Shown here in pieces: positions 27,228 to 35,585 of a stretch of 64,000 nucleotides of DNA; position 1 is the stretch's first letter; each line of letters begins with the position of its first letter. The stretch is from assembly GCA_032161045.1 (NCBI GenBank), contig JAVHTH010000004.1. One strand, 5' to 3'. The DNA is from Fervidibacter sinensis (GTDB taxonomy: Bacteria; Armatimonadota; Fervidibacteria; Fervidibacterales; Fervidibacteraceae). A program made the translations under genes and the position numbers. The notes beneath the pieces are model-generated. The model made no database searches. It saw only the letters and a program-made list of their open reading frames with translations, and had not been told where the DNA came from.

Positions 27228-28001
27228 ATGACCGAGTGGCAACTGAAGCAGATAGATACCGAGGAACTGTTTCGGTTGTGGCGAAAAACCAGAGACCCAA
27301 AGATAAGAGACGAACTGGTTTTCCGGTATTTGGATTTGGCAAAGGCTTTAGCGAGAAGGTTTATGGGGCGAGGCGAACCCTTGGAGGATTTAATTCAAGT
27401 TGCCATTTACGGGCTCATCAATGCTATTGACAGATACGACCCAGACAGAGGGACGAAGTTTGAAACATTTGCTTACCCAACAATTCTGGGCGAACTGAAA
27501 AGGCATTTCCGCGATACAGTTTGGGCAATGCAGTTACCGAGAGGTTTGCAAGAACTGAACCAAAAGGCATACAAGTTGGTTGACATCCTGACACAGAAAC
27601 TTGGTCGCCCACCGACTATGGCTGAACTGGCTCAAGAGTTGGGCGTCAGCGAGGAGCAAGTGATTGAAGCCCTTGAAGCAGCCAATGCGTATGAAACTTT
27701 ATCGTTGGAACAGGAGGTCTTGACGGACGAGGACGACAAGCCCCAATCCCTTGAGGAGTTGGTGACAGTTATGGAGGACGAAGCGATGGAGAGGTGGCAG
27801 AAACGGCAATTGCTTGAGGACGCAATGAGGGTCTTAGATGACCGGGAACGCAAAATCGTTGAGATGAGGTTTTACGATGACTTGACACAAACTCAAATCG
27901 CCCAAAGGCTTGGAATTTCGCAAATGCATGTCTCGCGGTTGTTGCGGAGGGCGCTTCAGAAAATGAAGGCGTATTTGAGAGGGACCAGTAAGGGGAGTTG
28001 A
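27228..28001 (+). CDS. Sigma-70 family factor of the SigB/SigF/SigG type
   Basis: A 257-aa sigma factor without region 1. Region 2 has ALARRFMGRGEPLEDLIQVA and GLINAIDRYDPDRGTKFETFAYPTILGELKRHFRD (listed in two parts); region 3 has GRPPTMAELAQELGVSEEQV; region 4 has LTQTQIAQRLGISQMHVSRLLRRAL. The layout matches the stress and sporulation subgroup controlled by partner switching, fitting the upstream antagonist/anti-sigma fusion. There are no sporulation genes in the window, so stress or envelope control is more likely. ATG follows GGAGGCG. Confidence 0.93.
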   Translation: MTEWQLKQIDTEELFRLWRKTRDPKIRDELVFRYLDLAKALARRFMGRGEPLEDLIQVAIYGLINAIDRYDPDRGTKFETFAYPTILGELKRHFRDTVWAMQLPRGLQELNQKAYKLVDILTQKLGRPPTMAELAQELGVSEEQVIEALEAANAYETLSLEQEVLTDEDDKPQSLEELVTVMEDEAMERWQKRQLLEDAMRVLDDRERKIVEMRFYDDLTQTQIAQRLGISQMHVSRLLRRALQKMKAYLRGTSKGS

Positions 28002-28006
28002 AGGCA

Positions 28007-29161
28007 ATGTCCCAATTGCCACACTTGCCAAGCCCTTGGACTCCTGAGCAAGTTCAATGGCTCAAGCGCATTGGGTTCGTGCTTTTCGCCTTGTTGGTGA
28101 TTTTCTTCTTGTGGCAAGTCCGAAGCATTCTCCCAATTTTCCTCATCGGCTTCTTCATCGCTTACCTACTTGATCCGCTGGTTGATAGGTTGGAAGAGCG
28201 TGGGTTTTCGCGGACGGGTGGGACTATTGTTGTGTTTTCGGTTTTCTTCATAGCAGCCTTGGGTTTGGCTTTAATGCTCGTTCCACCTTTGATTGACCAA
28301 ATTTCGTCACTCGTTTCAGCATCTTTGCCGCCGAAAGGTCGTTATTACTTGCTCGCGCTACAAGCCCTTGACTTCGTTGAGACAAAGGTTCTCAGAGGCG
28401 AAATCCCTGCCTTTTTGGAGCAAGCCCTTCAACGGGTTTTGGAACAACTTGGGAATTTCCTTTTGGCAAAGTTGCAAGGTGCTATCTCAACCTTGACAGG
28501 TTTGTTCTCGCTGGTCATTTTGCCTTTCATCGTTTTCTTTGCGCTGCAAATCGTTGACCCGCTGCGGGAGAGAATAAGATGGTGGGTGCCAGCGGAATAC
28601 CGAGAACCGCTCTCCGAATTGACCAAAGAAGTTGGACAATTGGTCGGAAGGTATGTGCGAGGTTACATCGTCCTTTGTTTCGCTGTCGGTGTAGCCGAGA
28701 CTTGTTTCTTGCTGATTTGCCGATGGCTTTTCGGCATGGACTATGTTTTGGCAGTTGGCATATTCGGGGGTGCTACTTACGCCATTCCCTACTTCGGTGC
28801 TCTCTTGACAACATTGATAGGTGGTTTGGTCGCATACACGACGGCTCAACATCACCAAGTTTTGTGTGCGGTCATTGTGGCGGTGGGGTTAACGGTCATA
28901 AATCAAGCCTTTGATTGGCTCATTATGCCGAGGGTTGTTGGACGGCAAGTTGGTTTGCATCCATTGACGGTTTTGTTTGCTGTGATGGCAGGAGGGACAA
29001 TGCTTGGAATTTTGGGGATGCTTCTGGCAGTACCAATTGCAGGTGCTGTCAAGATAACGCTCCAAACTCTCTTCCCACAACATTTCGCTCCAGTGACAGA
29101 AGAAGCAAACGCTGTTAAAATGACGGCAGGCGATTATGAAAAGCGAGGTGAGGGGCAATGA
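28007..29161 (+). CDS. AI-2E family transporter (PerM-like)
   Basis: Membrane protein of 384 aa with about eight helices and the family pattern: two early helices ending FIAYLLDPLVDRLEERG, a long amphipathic region, then YVRGYIVLCFAVGVAET and the C-terminal GLTVINQAFDWLIMPRVVGRQVGLHPLTVL stretch (split here only by description). Members export autoinducer-2 or act as Na+/H+ antiporters; the substrate here is unknown. ATG at 28007 is 5 bp after the sigma gene stop, so it is part of the same operon. Confidence 0.88.
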   Translation: MSQLPHLPSPWTPEQVQWLKRIGFVLFALLVIFFLWQVRSILPIFLIGFFIAYLLDPLVDRLEERGFSRTGGTIVVFSVFFIAALGLALMLVPPLIDQISSLVSASLPPKGRYYLLALQALDFVETKVLRGEIPAFLEQALQRVLEQLGNFLLAKLQGAISTLTGLFSLVILPFIVFFALQIVDPLRERIRWWVPAEYREPLSELTKEVGQLVGRYVRGYIVLCFAVGVAETCFLLICRWLFGMDYVLAVGIFGGATYAIPYFGALLTTLIGGLVAYTTAQHHQVLCAVIVAVGLTVINQAFDWLIMPRVVGRQVGLHPLTVLFAVMAGGTMLGILGMLLAVPIAGAVKITLQTLFPQHFAPVTEEANAVKMTAGDYEKRGEGQ

Positions 29162-29739
29162 AGGTGACTCGTCGGACATTGTTGAAACTGACAGGAGGAG
29201 CCGCCGCATTGGGCGGCGCAGGAGTGTTGGGTTGGCAACTTGTGAAGGAACATCAAGAAACTACAGCGGTTGCTGCTGACAATTTGCTTCAGGTGAAAGT
29301 TCAAGGAGTTTACAGCGACCCTGTCGGTGCACGGGTCGTCTTCTTGGCTCCAGAGAAAGGGGACAAAGTGTTGAGGGTTTGGATTGGAGATGCAGAGGCA
29401 ATGGCAATTGCTGCTGCTTTAAACGAAATTCCTTTCCCGAGACCGATGACCCACGATTTGCTCCTTAGCGCCATAAAAGCGTTAGGGGGAACGGTTGAGC
29501 GGGTCGTCATAACTGACCTGAGGGACAACACTTTCTATGCCACGATCGTTTTGAGGGACGAAAAAGGTCTCAAGGAACTGGATGCACGCCCTTCAGATAG
29601 CATCGCTTTAGCCCTCAGGGCGAAAGCCCCTATCTTCCTATCACCCAAAGTTCAAAAGGCGATGGAGCGTTTAACGGACATACCAACTCCGCCAAAACCG
29701 GAAAAGCCCGTTCGCCCGCAACGGGGCATTGAAACTTAA
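29158..29739 (+). CDS. TAT-leader bifunctional nuclease (DUF151) protein
   Basis: A 193-aa protein joining a twin-arginine leader (VTRRTLLKLTGGAAALGGAGVLG) to a complete DUF151 domain (about residues 47-165): VVFLAPEKGDKVLRVWIGDAEAMAIA, RPMTHDLLLSAI, LDARPSDSIALALRAKAPIF. Family members cleave RNA and DNA and are normally cytoplasmic, so export is unusual. The tail is Pro/Arg-rich. Its ATG overlaps the stop of the AI-2E gene by 4 bp, indicating translational coupling and control with the sigma operon. Confidence 0.85.
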   Translation: MKVTRRTLLKLTGGAAALGGAGVLGWQLVKEHQETTAVAADNLLQVKVQGVYSDPVGARVVFLAPEKGDKVLRVWIGDAEAMAIAAALNEIPFPRPMTHDLLLSAIKALGGTVERVVITDLRDNTFYATIVLRDEKGLKELDARPSDSIALALRAKAPIFLSPKVQKAMERLTDIPTPPKPEKPVRPQRGIET

Positions 29740-29822
29740 ACCTTCGCAGTTCACGGGAAGCAAAACAGGGACGCCACAAAAAACGCTAAGCCTCTAACTG
29801 AAGTTGGTGGTGAAAAGGAGTT

Positions 29823-30866
29823 GTGAGGGACCGTTTTCTCAAAGCCTGCAAACGACAAAAAACTGACTGCACACCAGTTTGGTTCATGAGACAGGCAGGA
29901 AGGTATTTACCCGAATACCGTAAGTTGCGCGAGAAATATGGATTTTTGGAACTTTGCAAAAACCCAGAGTTGGCAGCAGAAATTACCTTGATGCCGCTAC
30001 GACGCTTTCCCCTTGACGCTGCAATTATTTTCGCTGACTTGATGACACCCCTTGAAGCAGCGGGTGTGAAGTTTGAGTTGCGTGAAGGTGTGGGTCCAAT
30101 CATTGAAGAGCCTGTCCGCTCCCTAAAGGATGTTGAAAATTTGTTTGTGCCTGAATCTGATGAAATTGCGCCAGAAACCATTCAGGCAATTCACTTTGTC
30201 AAGAGAGAGTTGAATGGTATCCCGCTCATCGGATTTGCCGGTGCGCCGTTCACTCTCGCCAGTTACTTGGTGGAAGGCAAGGGGACAAGGGATTTCGCAC
30301 TAACAAAACAATTCATGTTTTCCGAACCGAAAGCATGGCATCGGCTCATGGAGAAATTGACGAATTTGGTCGTTCGCTTCTTAAAGGCGCAAGTTTCAGC
30401 GGGCGCTGATGCAGTTCAAATTTTTGACAGTTGGGTCGGTTGCTTGTCACCTGACGATTACAAAGCATTTGTTTTGCCGCACATGAAGCGGCTTTTTGAA
30501 GAGACTGACGAACTTGGGGTTCCGAGGATTCACTTTGGAACAGGGACAGCAGCATTGTTGACTTTGATGAAAGAGGCTGGAGGAGAAGTTATAGGATTGG
30601 ATTGGCGAGTTCACTTAGACGAGGCTTGGCAGAGGCTTAACTTTGAAGTTGCTGTTCAAGGAAACCTTGACCCAGCAACTTTGCTTGGACCTTTTGAGTT
30701 CGTCCGAGAGCGAACCCTTGACATTTTAAAACGAGCAGGTGGACGGACGGGACATATTTTCAACTTGGGGCACGGCATACTGCCTCAAACTGATCCAGAC
30801 AATATCGCTCGCCTTGTTGACCTTGTTCACTCTGCCTCTCAGCAAATATTGCAAGGAGATGGCTAA
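29823..30866 (+). CDS. hemE: Uroporphyrinogen decarboxylase
   Basis: Haem pathway enzyme of 347 aa that converts uroporphyrinogen III to coproporphyrinogen III. Signature motifs: PVWFMRQAGRYLPEYR, IIFADLMTPLEAAG, FAGAPFTLASYLVEG, FDSWVGCLSP and FNLGHGILPQTDPDNI. The start is GTG, eight bases after AAAAGGAG. The upstream gap of 83 bp may hold its promoter. No other haem genes are nearby. Confidence 0.96.
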   Translation: MRDRFLKACKRQKTDCTPVWFMRQAGRYLPEYRKLREKYGFLELCKNPELAAEITLMPLRRFPLDAAIIFADLMTPLEAAGVKFELREGVGPIIEEPVRSLKDVENLFVPESDEIAPETIQAIHFVKRELNGIPLIGFAGAPFTLASYLVEGKGTRDFALTKQFMFSEPKAWHRLMEKLTNLVVRFLKAQVSAGADAVQIFDSWVGCLSPDDYKAFVLPHMKRLFEETDELGVPRIHFGTGTAALLTLMKEAGGEVIGLDWRVHLDEAWQRLNFEVAVQGNLDPATLLGPFEFVRERTLDILKRAGGRTGHIFNLGHGILPQTDPDNIARLVDLVHSASQQILQGDG

Positions 30867-30909
30867 AAGCATCATAAGTTGACAAAATTGAACCGAGAAG
30901 GTGAAGCCG

Positions 30910-31392
30910 ATGAACAAGGCATCAGTTGTCAGTGAGTTAGCGAAAGTCTTGCAAGTGAGCGAGACCGAGGCGGAGCGAATTTTAAGGGCTTTCGCTCAAG
31001 TCCTCGGTCCAGTTGCCGCTGAAGTCCCACCCTATTTTGAGCGATACTTTGAAGCGCAAATTCAATTGGTTTTAAGCAAGATTGACGATTTGGAGCGCTC
31101 AACTCAGCAGCGGTTCAATGAATTACGCCAATCAACTCAGCAGCAAATCGTTGAACTGCGCCAATCAACTCAGCAACAAATTGCTGAACTGCACCGATCA
31201 ACTCAGCAGCAAATTACTGAACTGCGTCAATCAACTCAACAGCAAATCGCTGAACTGCGCCATTACACTGAACAAAGGTTGGATGCTCTTGAGAGGAGGC
31301 TTGACCGATTGGAGAAGTGGCTGCTTAGCGTTTTGGTCATGATACTTTCAGGTGTTCTGGCAATTATCTTTCGTATCTACTTCGGCGGGTGA
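30910..31392 (+). CDS. Coiled-coil membrane protein with hendecad repeats
   Basis: A 160-aa protein. An N-terminal helical domain (about 1-55) is followed by six 11-residue repeats of the type LRQSTQQQIAE (about residues 61-126), then LERRLDRLEKW and a C-terminal membrane helix (LLSVLVMILSGVLAIIFRIYF). The repeat region must form a rod-like coiled coil anchored at the membrane, as in DUF1640-like proteins. ATG at 30910 follows GAAGGTGAAGCCG. The next gene starts within 10 bp. Function unknown. Confidence 0.75.
   Translation: MNKASVVSELAKVLQVSETEAERILRAFAQVLGPVAAEVPPYFERYFEAQIQLVLSKIDDLERSTQQRFNELRQSTQQQIVELRQSTQQQIAELHRSTQQQITELRQSTQQQIAELRHYTEQRLDALERRLDRLEKWLLSVLVMILSGVLAIIFRIYFGG
31090..31287. 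repeat. 33-bp tandem repeat coding for 11-residue coiled-coil units
   Basis: Six in-frame copies of a 33-bp unit around TCAACTCAGCAGCAAAT. The middle four are close to identical at DNA level and the outer two have diverged, the pattern expected when unit number changes by slippage or recombination. Confidence 0.85.
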
Positions 31393-31400
31393 ACAAGCGC

Positions 31401-31682
31401 ATGCTGGCAGAACGAGATGCCGAACAACTTCTTGAAAAAGCAGCGAAAGTTGTGGTGGAACGAGGGATGGAAGTTCCTGCCATTTTGTTTCTGGAGATGC
31501 ACAAACCGTTGGCAAACTTAATAGGTCACGCTGTCTGGGTTACAATGCCCGTTTGGGCTCTGTTTTTCGGTGCGACCACAACAAATGAGTTAGGTGCATT
31601 GCTTTCTGACCCTGACCAAATTGAGCAACTGATTCAACGCATTGAAGAGTTGAGTGCGCAAAAAGGTAAAGTCAAGAAGTAG
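31401..31682 (+). CDS. Small conserved-looking protein, unknown
   Basis: A 93-aa protein, MLAERDAEQLLEKAAK onward, with one moderately hydrophobic stretch (LIGHAVWVTMPVWALFFGA) between two helical ends. The ending is Lys-rich. ATG at 31401 lies 7 bp after GGCGGGTGA; the in-frame GTG at 31389 overlaps the stop of the coiled-coil gene. It lies between that gene and the four-gene membrane cassette and may belong to either. No family recognised. Confidence 0.65.
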   Translation: MLAERDAEQLLEKAAKVVVERGMEVPAILFLEMHKPLANLIGHAVWVTMPVWALFFGATTTNELGALLSDPDQIEQLIQRIEELSAQKGKVKK

Positions 31683-31749
31683 CGTTTTGGTTTTTAGCCA
31701 GCGGTAGTTGGTGCGAGAAATGTAGAAGAAAAACGAGGTGGGAAAACCG

Positions 31750-32520
31750 ATGCAACATGCAGATTGGTCAACCCTTTACCCTTGGCTTGTTTGGATTTTG
31801 ACGGCGCTAATCGGAGCAGGTATCGCAATGGCTTACGGCGGCAAACAACTTCACATCAGGCGTTTGCCAGCCATTGATGCCATTGAGGAAGCCGTCGGGC
31901 GAGCAACGGAGATGGGGCGACCAATGCTTTTCGTCCCGGGACTTGCCGGTATTGATGTCCCAAGTTTCCAAGCGGTTGCCATTGCTGGTCACATAGCGAA
32001 ACTTGCTGCAAGATACCGAACCCGCATAATCATGCCGGTGACCGACACGGTGATAATGACAATGGCTGAGCAGGTTTTAAAAGAGGCTTATGCGGAGGGA
32101 GGAGCACCGGAGGCTTTTCGCCCTGAAGACATTCGCTTCCTCTCCGGTGACCAGTTTGCTTTCGCTTCGGGTGTTGTCGGTTTGATGAACCGAGAAAGGG
32201 TGGCTGCAAACTTTTTCTTCGGCAACTTTGCTGCTGAGTCTTTGATTTTGGCTGAAACGGGACAAGCCTTAGGTGCTATCCAAATCGCAGGCACGCCTTC
32301 AACCTTGCAGATTCCTTTCTTCATCGCCGCTTGCGACTTTACCGTTATCGGCGAGGAGTATTACGCCGTCACCGCTTACTTGACAAGAGAACCAATTTTG
32401 CTTGGCAGTGTCTGGGGGCAGGATATTTGCCGCATTGCCCTTACGGCGCTCATTTTCGCCACCACCGTGTTCCAGAAACTTCTACCTACACCGGTCTTGA
32501 AATTCTTGGGATTGGGGTGA
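31750..32520 (+). CDS. DUF6754-like membrane protein, cassette gene 1
   Basis: A 256-aa protein with an N-terminal membrane helix, a soluble central alpha/beta domain (GRPMLFVPGLAGIDVPSFQA, RTRIIMPVTDTVIMTMAEQV, FFFGNFAAESLILAETGQ) and a C-terminal hydrophobic stretch. It resembles DUF6754 proteins, whose role is unknown. ATG at 31750 follows GAGGTGGG; GTG at 31738 is the ribosome-site GTG itself. It is the first of four closely spaced membrane genes. Confidence 0.7.
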   Translation: MQHADWSTLYPWLVWILTALIGAGIAMAYGGKQLHIRRLPAIDAIEEAVGRATEMGRPMLFVPGLAGIDVPSFQAVAIAGHIAKLAARYRTRIIMPVTDTVIMTMAEQVLKEAYAEGGAPEAFRPEDIRFLSGDQFAFASGVVGLMNRERVAANFFFGNFAAESLILAETGQALGAIQIAGTPSTLQIPFFIAACDFTVIGEEYYAVTAYLTREPILLGSVWGQDICRIALTALIFATTVFQKLLPTPVLKFLGLG

Positions 32521-32529
32521 GGGTGAAAG

Positions 32530-33339
32530 ATGTTTGAGCCAGTAAGGGACTTTTGGTTGAACCTTGCTTTGATTTTCGGCGCAATTTTTGTCAGTATCGT
32601 TGGTCTCGCCGCACTTCACGCATCACCGCCTCAATTCAAGCGCATCTTGACAATTGTTGTTGTCTTCCTCGCCGGGCTTTACTTCCCCGTTGAGTTCTAC
32701 ATCCCGCGCCACAATTTTCTGACGCCCTTTCGCGACTCGGTTAGCAATTTGGTTCAAGTTCTGGCGGCGTTCACCTTTGGGCTTGGGGTCGTTAACCTCG
32801 TGCTCATTCACGGCAGACATGTGCTTCAACGGACGGCTAATTTGCCTTTCAGTCTCGCCTTTTTCGCAGGATTTTTGCTCATGACCGTTGTCGGTTTTAT
32901 TCAACGATACTCACCGCAACTTTGGGCAAAGGGAGCAGGGACAGGGCAAATTGCCTTTTGGGAAGGAATGCACAAGTTGCTCTTTGAAGGTATGCTGCTC
33001 CCACTGACTTCAACGGTCTTCTCGCTTCTTGCGTTTTTCATCGTCAGCGCAGCCTATCGGGCGTTTCGCATCCGAACCCTTGAAGCGGGATTGCTCATGA
33101 CTGCTGCGATAATCGTCATGCTCGCCAATGTTCCCGTTGGGACATGGTTGACCTCGTGGCTGCCTGCCGAAGGTTGGCTGAAGTGGTTTAGGTTGGAAAA
33201 CGCAGCCATTTGGCTAACGACACAAATCAACGCCCCAACACAAAGAGCCATCCTCTTCGGTTTATGGGTTGGGGCACTTGGAGCAGCGTTGCGAATTTGG
33301 CTCAGCCTTGAGAGAACATTCACGGCTGGAGGTCGTTGA
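32530..33339 (+). CDS. Polytopic membrane protein, cassette gene 2
   Basis: A 269-aa protein with about seven helices. There is a short loop with ERTFTAGGR at the C-terminus and an internal YSPQLWAKGAGTGQIAFWEG loop. No transporter or enzyme signature was recognised. It starts 9 bp after the DUF6754-like gene with GGGTGAAAG as ribosome site, so it is clearly in the same operon. Confidence 0.72.
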   Translation: MFEPVRDFWLNLALIFGAIFVSIVGLAALHASPPQFKRILTIVVVFLAGLYFPVEFYIPRHNFLTPFRDSVSNLVQVLAAFTFGLGVVNLVLIHGRHVLQRTANLPFSLAFFAGFLLMTVVGFIQRYSPQLWAKGAGTGQIAFWEGMHKLLFEGMLLPLTSTVFSLLAFFIVSAAYRAFRIRTLEAGLLMTAAIIVMLANVPVGTWLTSWLPAEGWLKWFRLENAAIWLTTQINAPTQRAILFGLWVGALGAALRIWLSLERTFTAGGR

Positions 33340-33365
33340 AAGTCTAAGTTGTGAGGTGATGCGAC

Positions 33366-34211
33366 TTGGAGCAAGTTGCTCAATGGTTAGCGAAATTTCA
33401 AAGCATTGACAGGCGTATCATTTACCTTTGCGTCTCAATCGCCATTGCTCTGCCGTTCATCGTCACGATTAGATTGCCGGTCATTCCCACCCTGCCAACA
33501 CAGAAGTTTTACGAGGCAGTTGAAAAAGTCCCGAAAGGCAAAGTGGTGCTAATAGCAGCCGATTTTGATACCGGCACTGAAGGCGAAAACGGACCTCAAG
33601 TCCAAGCGGTGCTTGAGCACTTAATGAGGCGACGCATCCCGTTCGTTATCATTGGTCTCGCCATCCAAGGTCCGCAATTGGTTCAAGGTTATGCTGATAG
33701 GTTGGCGAAAAAATACGGCTACCGATACGGTCACGATTATGTCAATTTAGGCTACATCACAGGTGGTCAGCCTGCCCTTGAGCGATTTTGCCGGAGCATT
33801 TGGCAAATGATTCCCAAAGACGCAAAAGGAATGCCCTTGTCTGAGATACCTTTGATGCGAAAGGTTAGGTCTGCAAACGACATAGGTCTCGTTGCCGAGT
33901 TCACAGGTGCAGGACTGTTGGGATACTACATTCAAACCTTCTGGGGTCAATTCAAAGTCCCACTCGCACAAGGTTGCACTGGTATTATCGGTCCTGAGCA
34001 ATTCCCTTACCTTGCGACTGGTCAACTTTCGGGTTTGATGGTCGGATTGAAAGGCGCTGCCGAGTATGAGGCGCTTTTGAATTTGCAAAGAGAAGGCTAC
34101 AGACGGATGATGCCTCAGTCAATGGGGCATATCACTGCCTTACTGCTCATTTTCCTCGGCAACTTGGGGATGTGGCTGAGTTACCGTAGAAGGCAAATCC
34201 GAAGACTGTGA
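33366..34211 (+). CDS. Membrane-anchored alpha/beta protein, cassette gene 3
   Basis: A 281-aa protein. An N-terminal helix (IIYLCVSIAIALPFIVTI) anchors a Rossmann-like domain: KGKVVLIAADFDTGTEGENGPQ, RRRIPFVIIGLAIQGPQLVQGYADRLAKKYG (given in parts), GYITGGQPALERF. A conserved-looking GCTGIIGPEQFPYL segment and a C-terminal helix end it. The TTG start is supported by GAGGTGATGCGAC directly upstream and the lack of any close ATG. Possibly the periplasmic or cytoplasmic solute-binding part of the cassette; this is inference. Confidence 0.7.
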   Translation: MEQVAQWLAKFQSIDRRIIYLCVSIAIALPFIVTIRLPVIPTLPTQKFYEAVEKVPKGKVVLIAADFDTGTEGENGPQVQAVLEHLMRRRIPFVIIGLAIQGPQLVQGYADRLAKKYGYRYGHDYVNLGYITGGQPALERFCRSIWQMIPKDAKGMPLSEIPLMRKVRSANDIGLVAEFTGAGLLGYYIQTFWGQFKVPLAQGCTGIIGPEQFPYLATGQLSGLMVGLKGAAEYEALLNLQREGYRRMMPQSMGHITALLLIFLGNLGMWLSYRRRQIRRL

Positions 34212-34221
34212 GGTGATCGGG

Positions 34222-35451
34222 GTGCTGCCTGCAATTCCCGAAGATGGACTAAAAATGCTGGCTTACTGGATTGGGGCAGTTTGCACTTTGGGAATTTACA
34301 CCATCCTCTACCGAGAAAATCGCGTTTACCGAATCCTTGAGCACTTTTACATCGGCTTAGCGTTGGGTTTTGGGCTCGTTGAAACGGTAAACAAGGTCCT
34401 TGACCCCCAATGGTTCCGTCCGATGGTAACAGAAACCAGCGTTTCTGTCGCAAGTTTTGATAAGCCACCTCATTTGGAAGGTGTTGAACTTGACAAAACT
34501 GTAAAACGAGTGGGTGACGGTTCGTGGAAATGGAAACCCTCGGAGAGCCCACAAATTCGGCTCGTCGGCATCCCGCCCGATTGGGGCGCTCCAAACTATT
34601 TGAAACTTTGGCTTCACCTTGACTCACCTGTCACCAATGGGCAAATCAAGTTAACCGTTCGGATTCACAATCCCGACGCCCCAGAAGAGGCATCTTTAAG
34701 CACAAACATATCAACGGACTTTTCGGGCTGGAGAGAACTAAGGCTTGAGTTGAGGGATTTTTCAGTTCAAGGTCAACCTTTCAGGGACTTTGAAAAGGTT
34801 GGCAAATACCGCGTCTTGGGCGATGTCGTTGCAGTTGAGTTTCAAGCCAACGATACCCTTGTTAGGTCAGGGGCGACAGTTCACCTTGACGAACTTAGGC
34901 ACTGCATCGGATATAGGTGGTGGTGGGCTTTCGCTTTGGTCGTTGGTTTGATGTATTACACTGTCCTTAGCCCTCGCTTCGGTTGGATGAGCAGGCTTTC
35001 CCTCAGTTTCCTCATGAGCCTGTCAGCGGCGGGCTACACTTTCAAGGCGTTCACTATAGAAGTCCCGCCTCAAATTCAAGACTCGTTTAGACCTATTTTC
35101 GGTGTTGACTTTGCCACAGCAATCAACAACGCCATCTTCGTTGGCGTCCTTTTATGTGTCATGGTCTATTTCTTCTTCAGCATTGAGCATCGCCATGTCT
35201 TAATCAGAGGTCCAGCGAATTTGGGGAGATGGCTTTTGATGCTAACTTTCGGCATAGTTTTCGGCAACACGGTCATGGGACGCTTTTCACTTTTCATCAG
35301 CAGGCTTGACTTCTTGATGCTTCAAAATCCCGTTGAAGCGGATAAGTGGACGAAACTCGGGATGGTCATCGGATTAGCCATCGTCCTCTTCGGTGCTGCG
35401 TTCCTTTCGGTTGAATATGAACGGCGACGCACACAAAGGGCTGCAACCTAA
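34222..35451 (+). CDS. Large membrane protein with embedded beta domain, cassette gene 4
   Basis: A 409-aa protein with N-terminal helices, then a globular beta-rich domain (about residues 75-220; LKLWLHLDSPVTNGQIKLTV, a jelly-roll-like stretch with Asp/Trp) and about six further helices. GTG at 34222 follows GAGGTGATCGG; GTG at 34213 lies within that site. This closes the four-gene cassette. The embedded beta domain suggests an outward-facing ligand- or partner-binding module. No family recognised. Confidence 0.68.
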   Translation: MLPAIPEDGLKMLAYWIGAVCTLGIYTILYRENRVYRILEHFYIGLALGFGLVETVNKVLDPQWFRPMVTETSVSVASFDKPPHLEGVELDKTVKRVGDGSWKWKPSESPQIRLVGIPPDWGAPNYLKLWLHLDSPVTNGQIKLTVRIHNPDAPEEASLSTNISTDFSGWRELRLELRDFSVQGQPFRDFEKVGKYRVLGDVVAVEFQANDTLVRSGATVHLDELRHCIGYRWWWAFALVVGLMYYTVLSPRFGWMSRLSLSFLMSLSAAGYTFKAFTIEVPPQIQDSFRPIFGVDFATAINNAIFVGVLLCVMVYFFFSIEHRHVLIRGPANLGRWLLMLTFGIVFGNTVMGRFSLFISRLDFLMLQNPVEADKWTKLGMVIGLAIVLFGAAFLSVEYERRRTQRAAT

Positions 35452-35456
35452 TTTGT

Positions 35457-35540
35457 GTGCGAAGTGCGATGTGCGGGGTGCAAAGTTAGGGTGGGGAGTT
35501 AGGCAGATAGGTAAGTGGGCAGATAAGTGAACGGATGGGC
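35457..35540. repeat. Intergenic degenerate 7-bp repeat tract
   Basis: After the cassette comes GTGCGAA, GTGCGAT, GTGCGGG, GTGCAAA, then AGTTAGG and CAGATAG/GTAAGTG/GGCAGAT-type units and repeated AACGCTCAA. The first units are the reverse complement of those inside the GH116 gene. The 134-bp gap between genes is largely made of such repeats. Confidence 0.6.
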
Positions 35541-35585
35541 AACGCTCAATGACGAACGCTCAACGAAAAGCGAGGTGGCTTAAAG

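Noticed and set aside
31090..31287. CRISPR-like repeat array
   Set aside because: Repeats are contiguous without spacers and lie in a coding frame as coiled-coil units.
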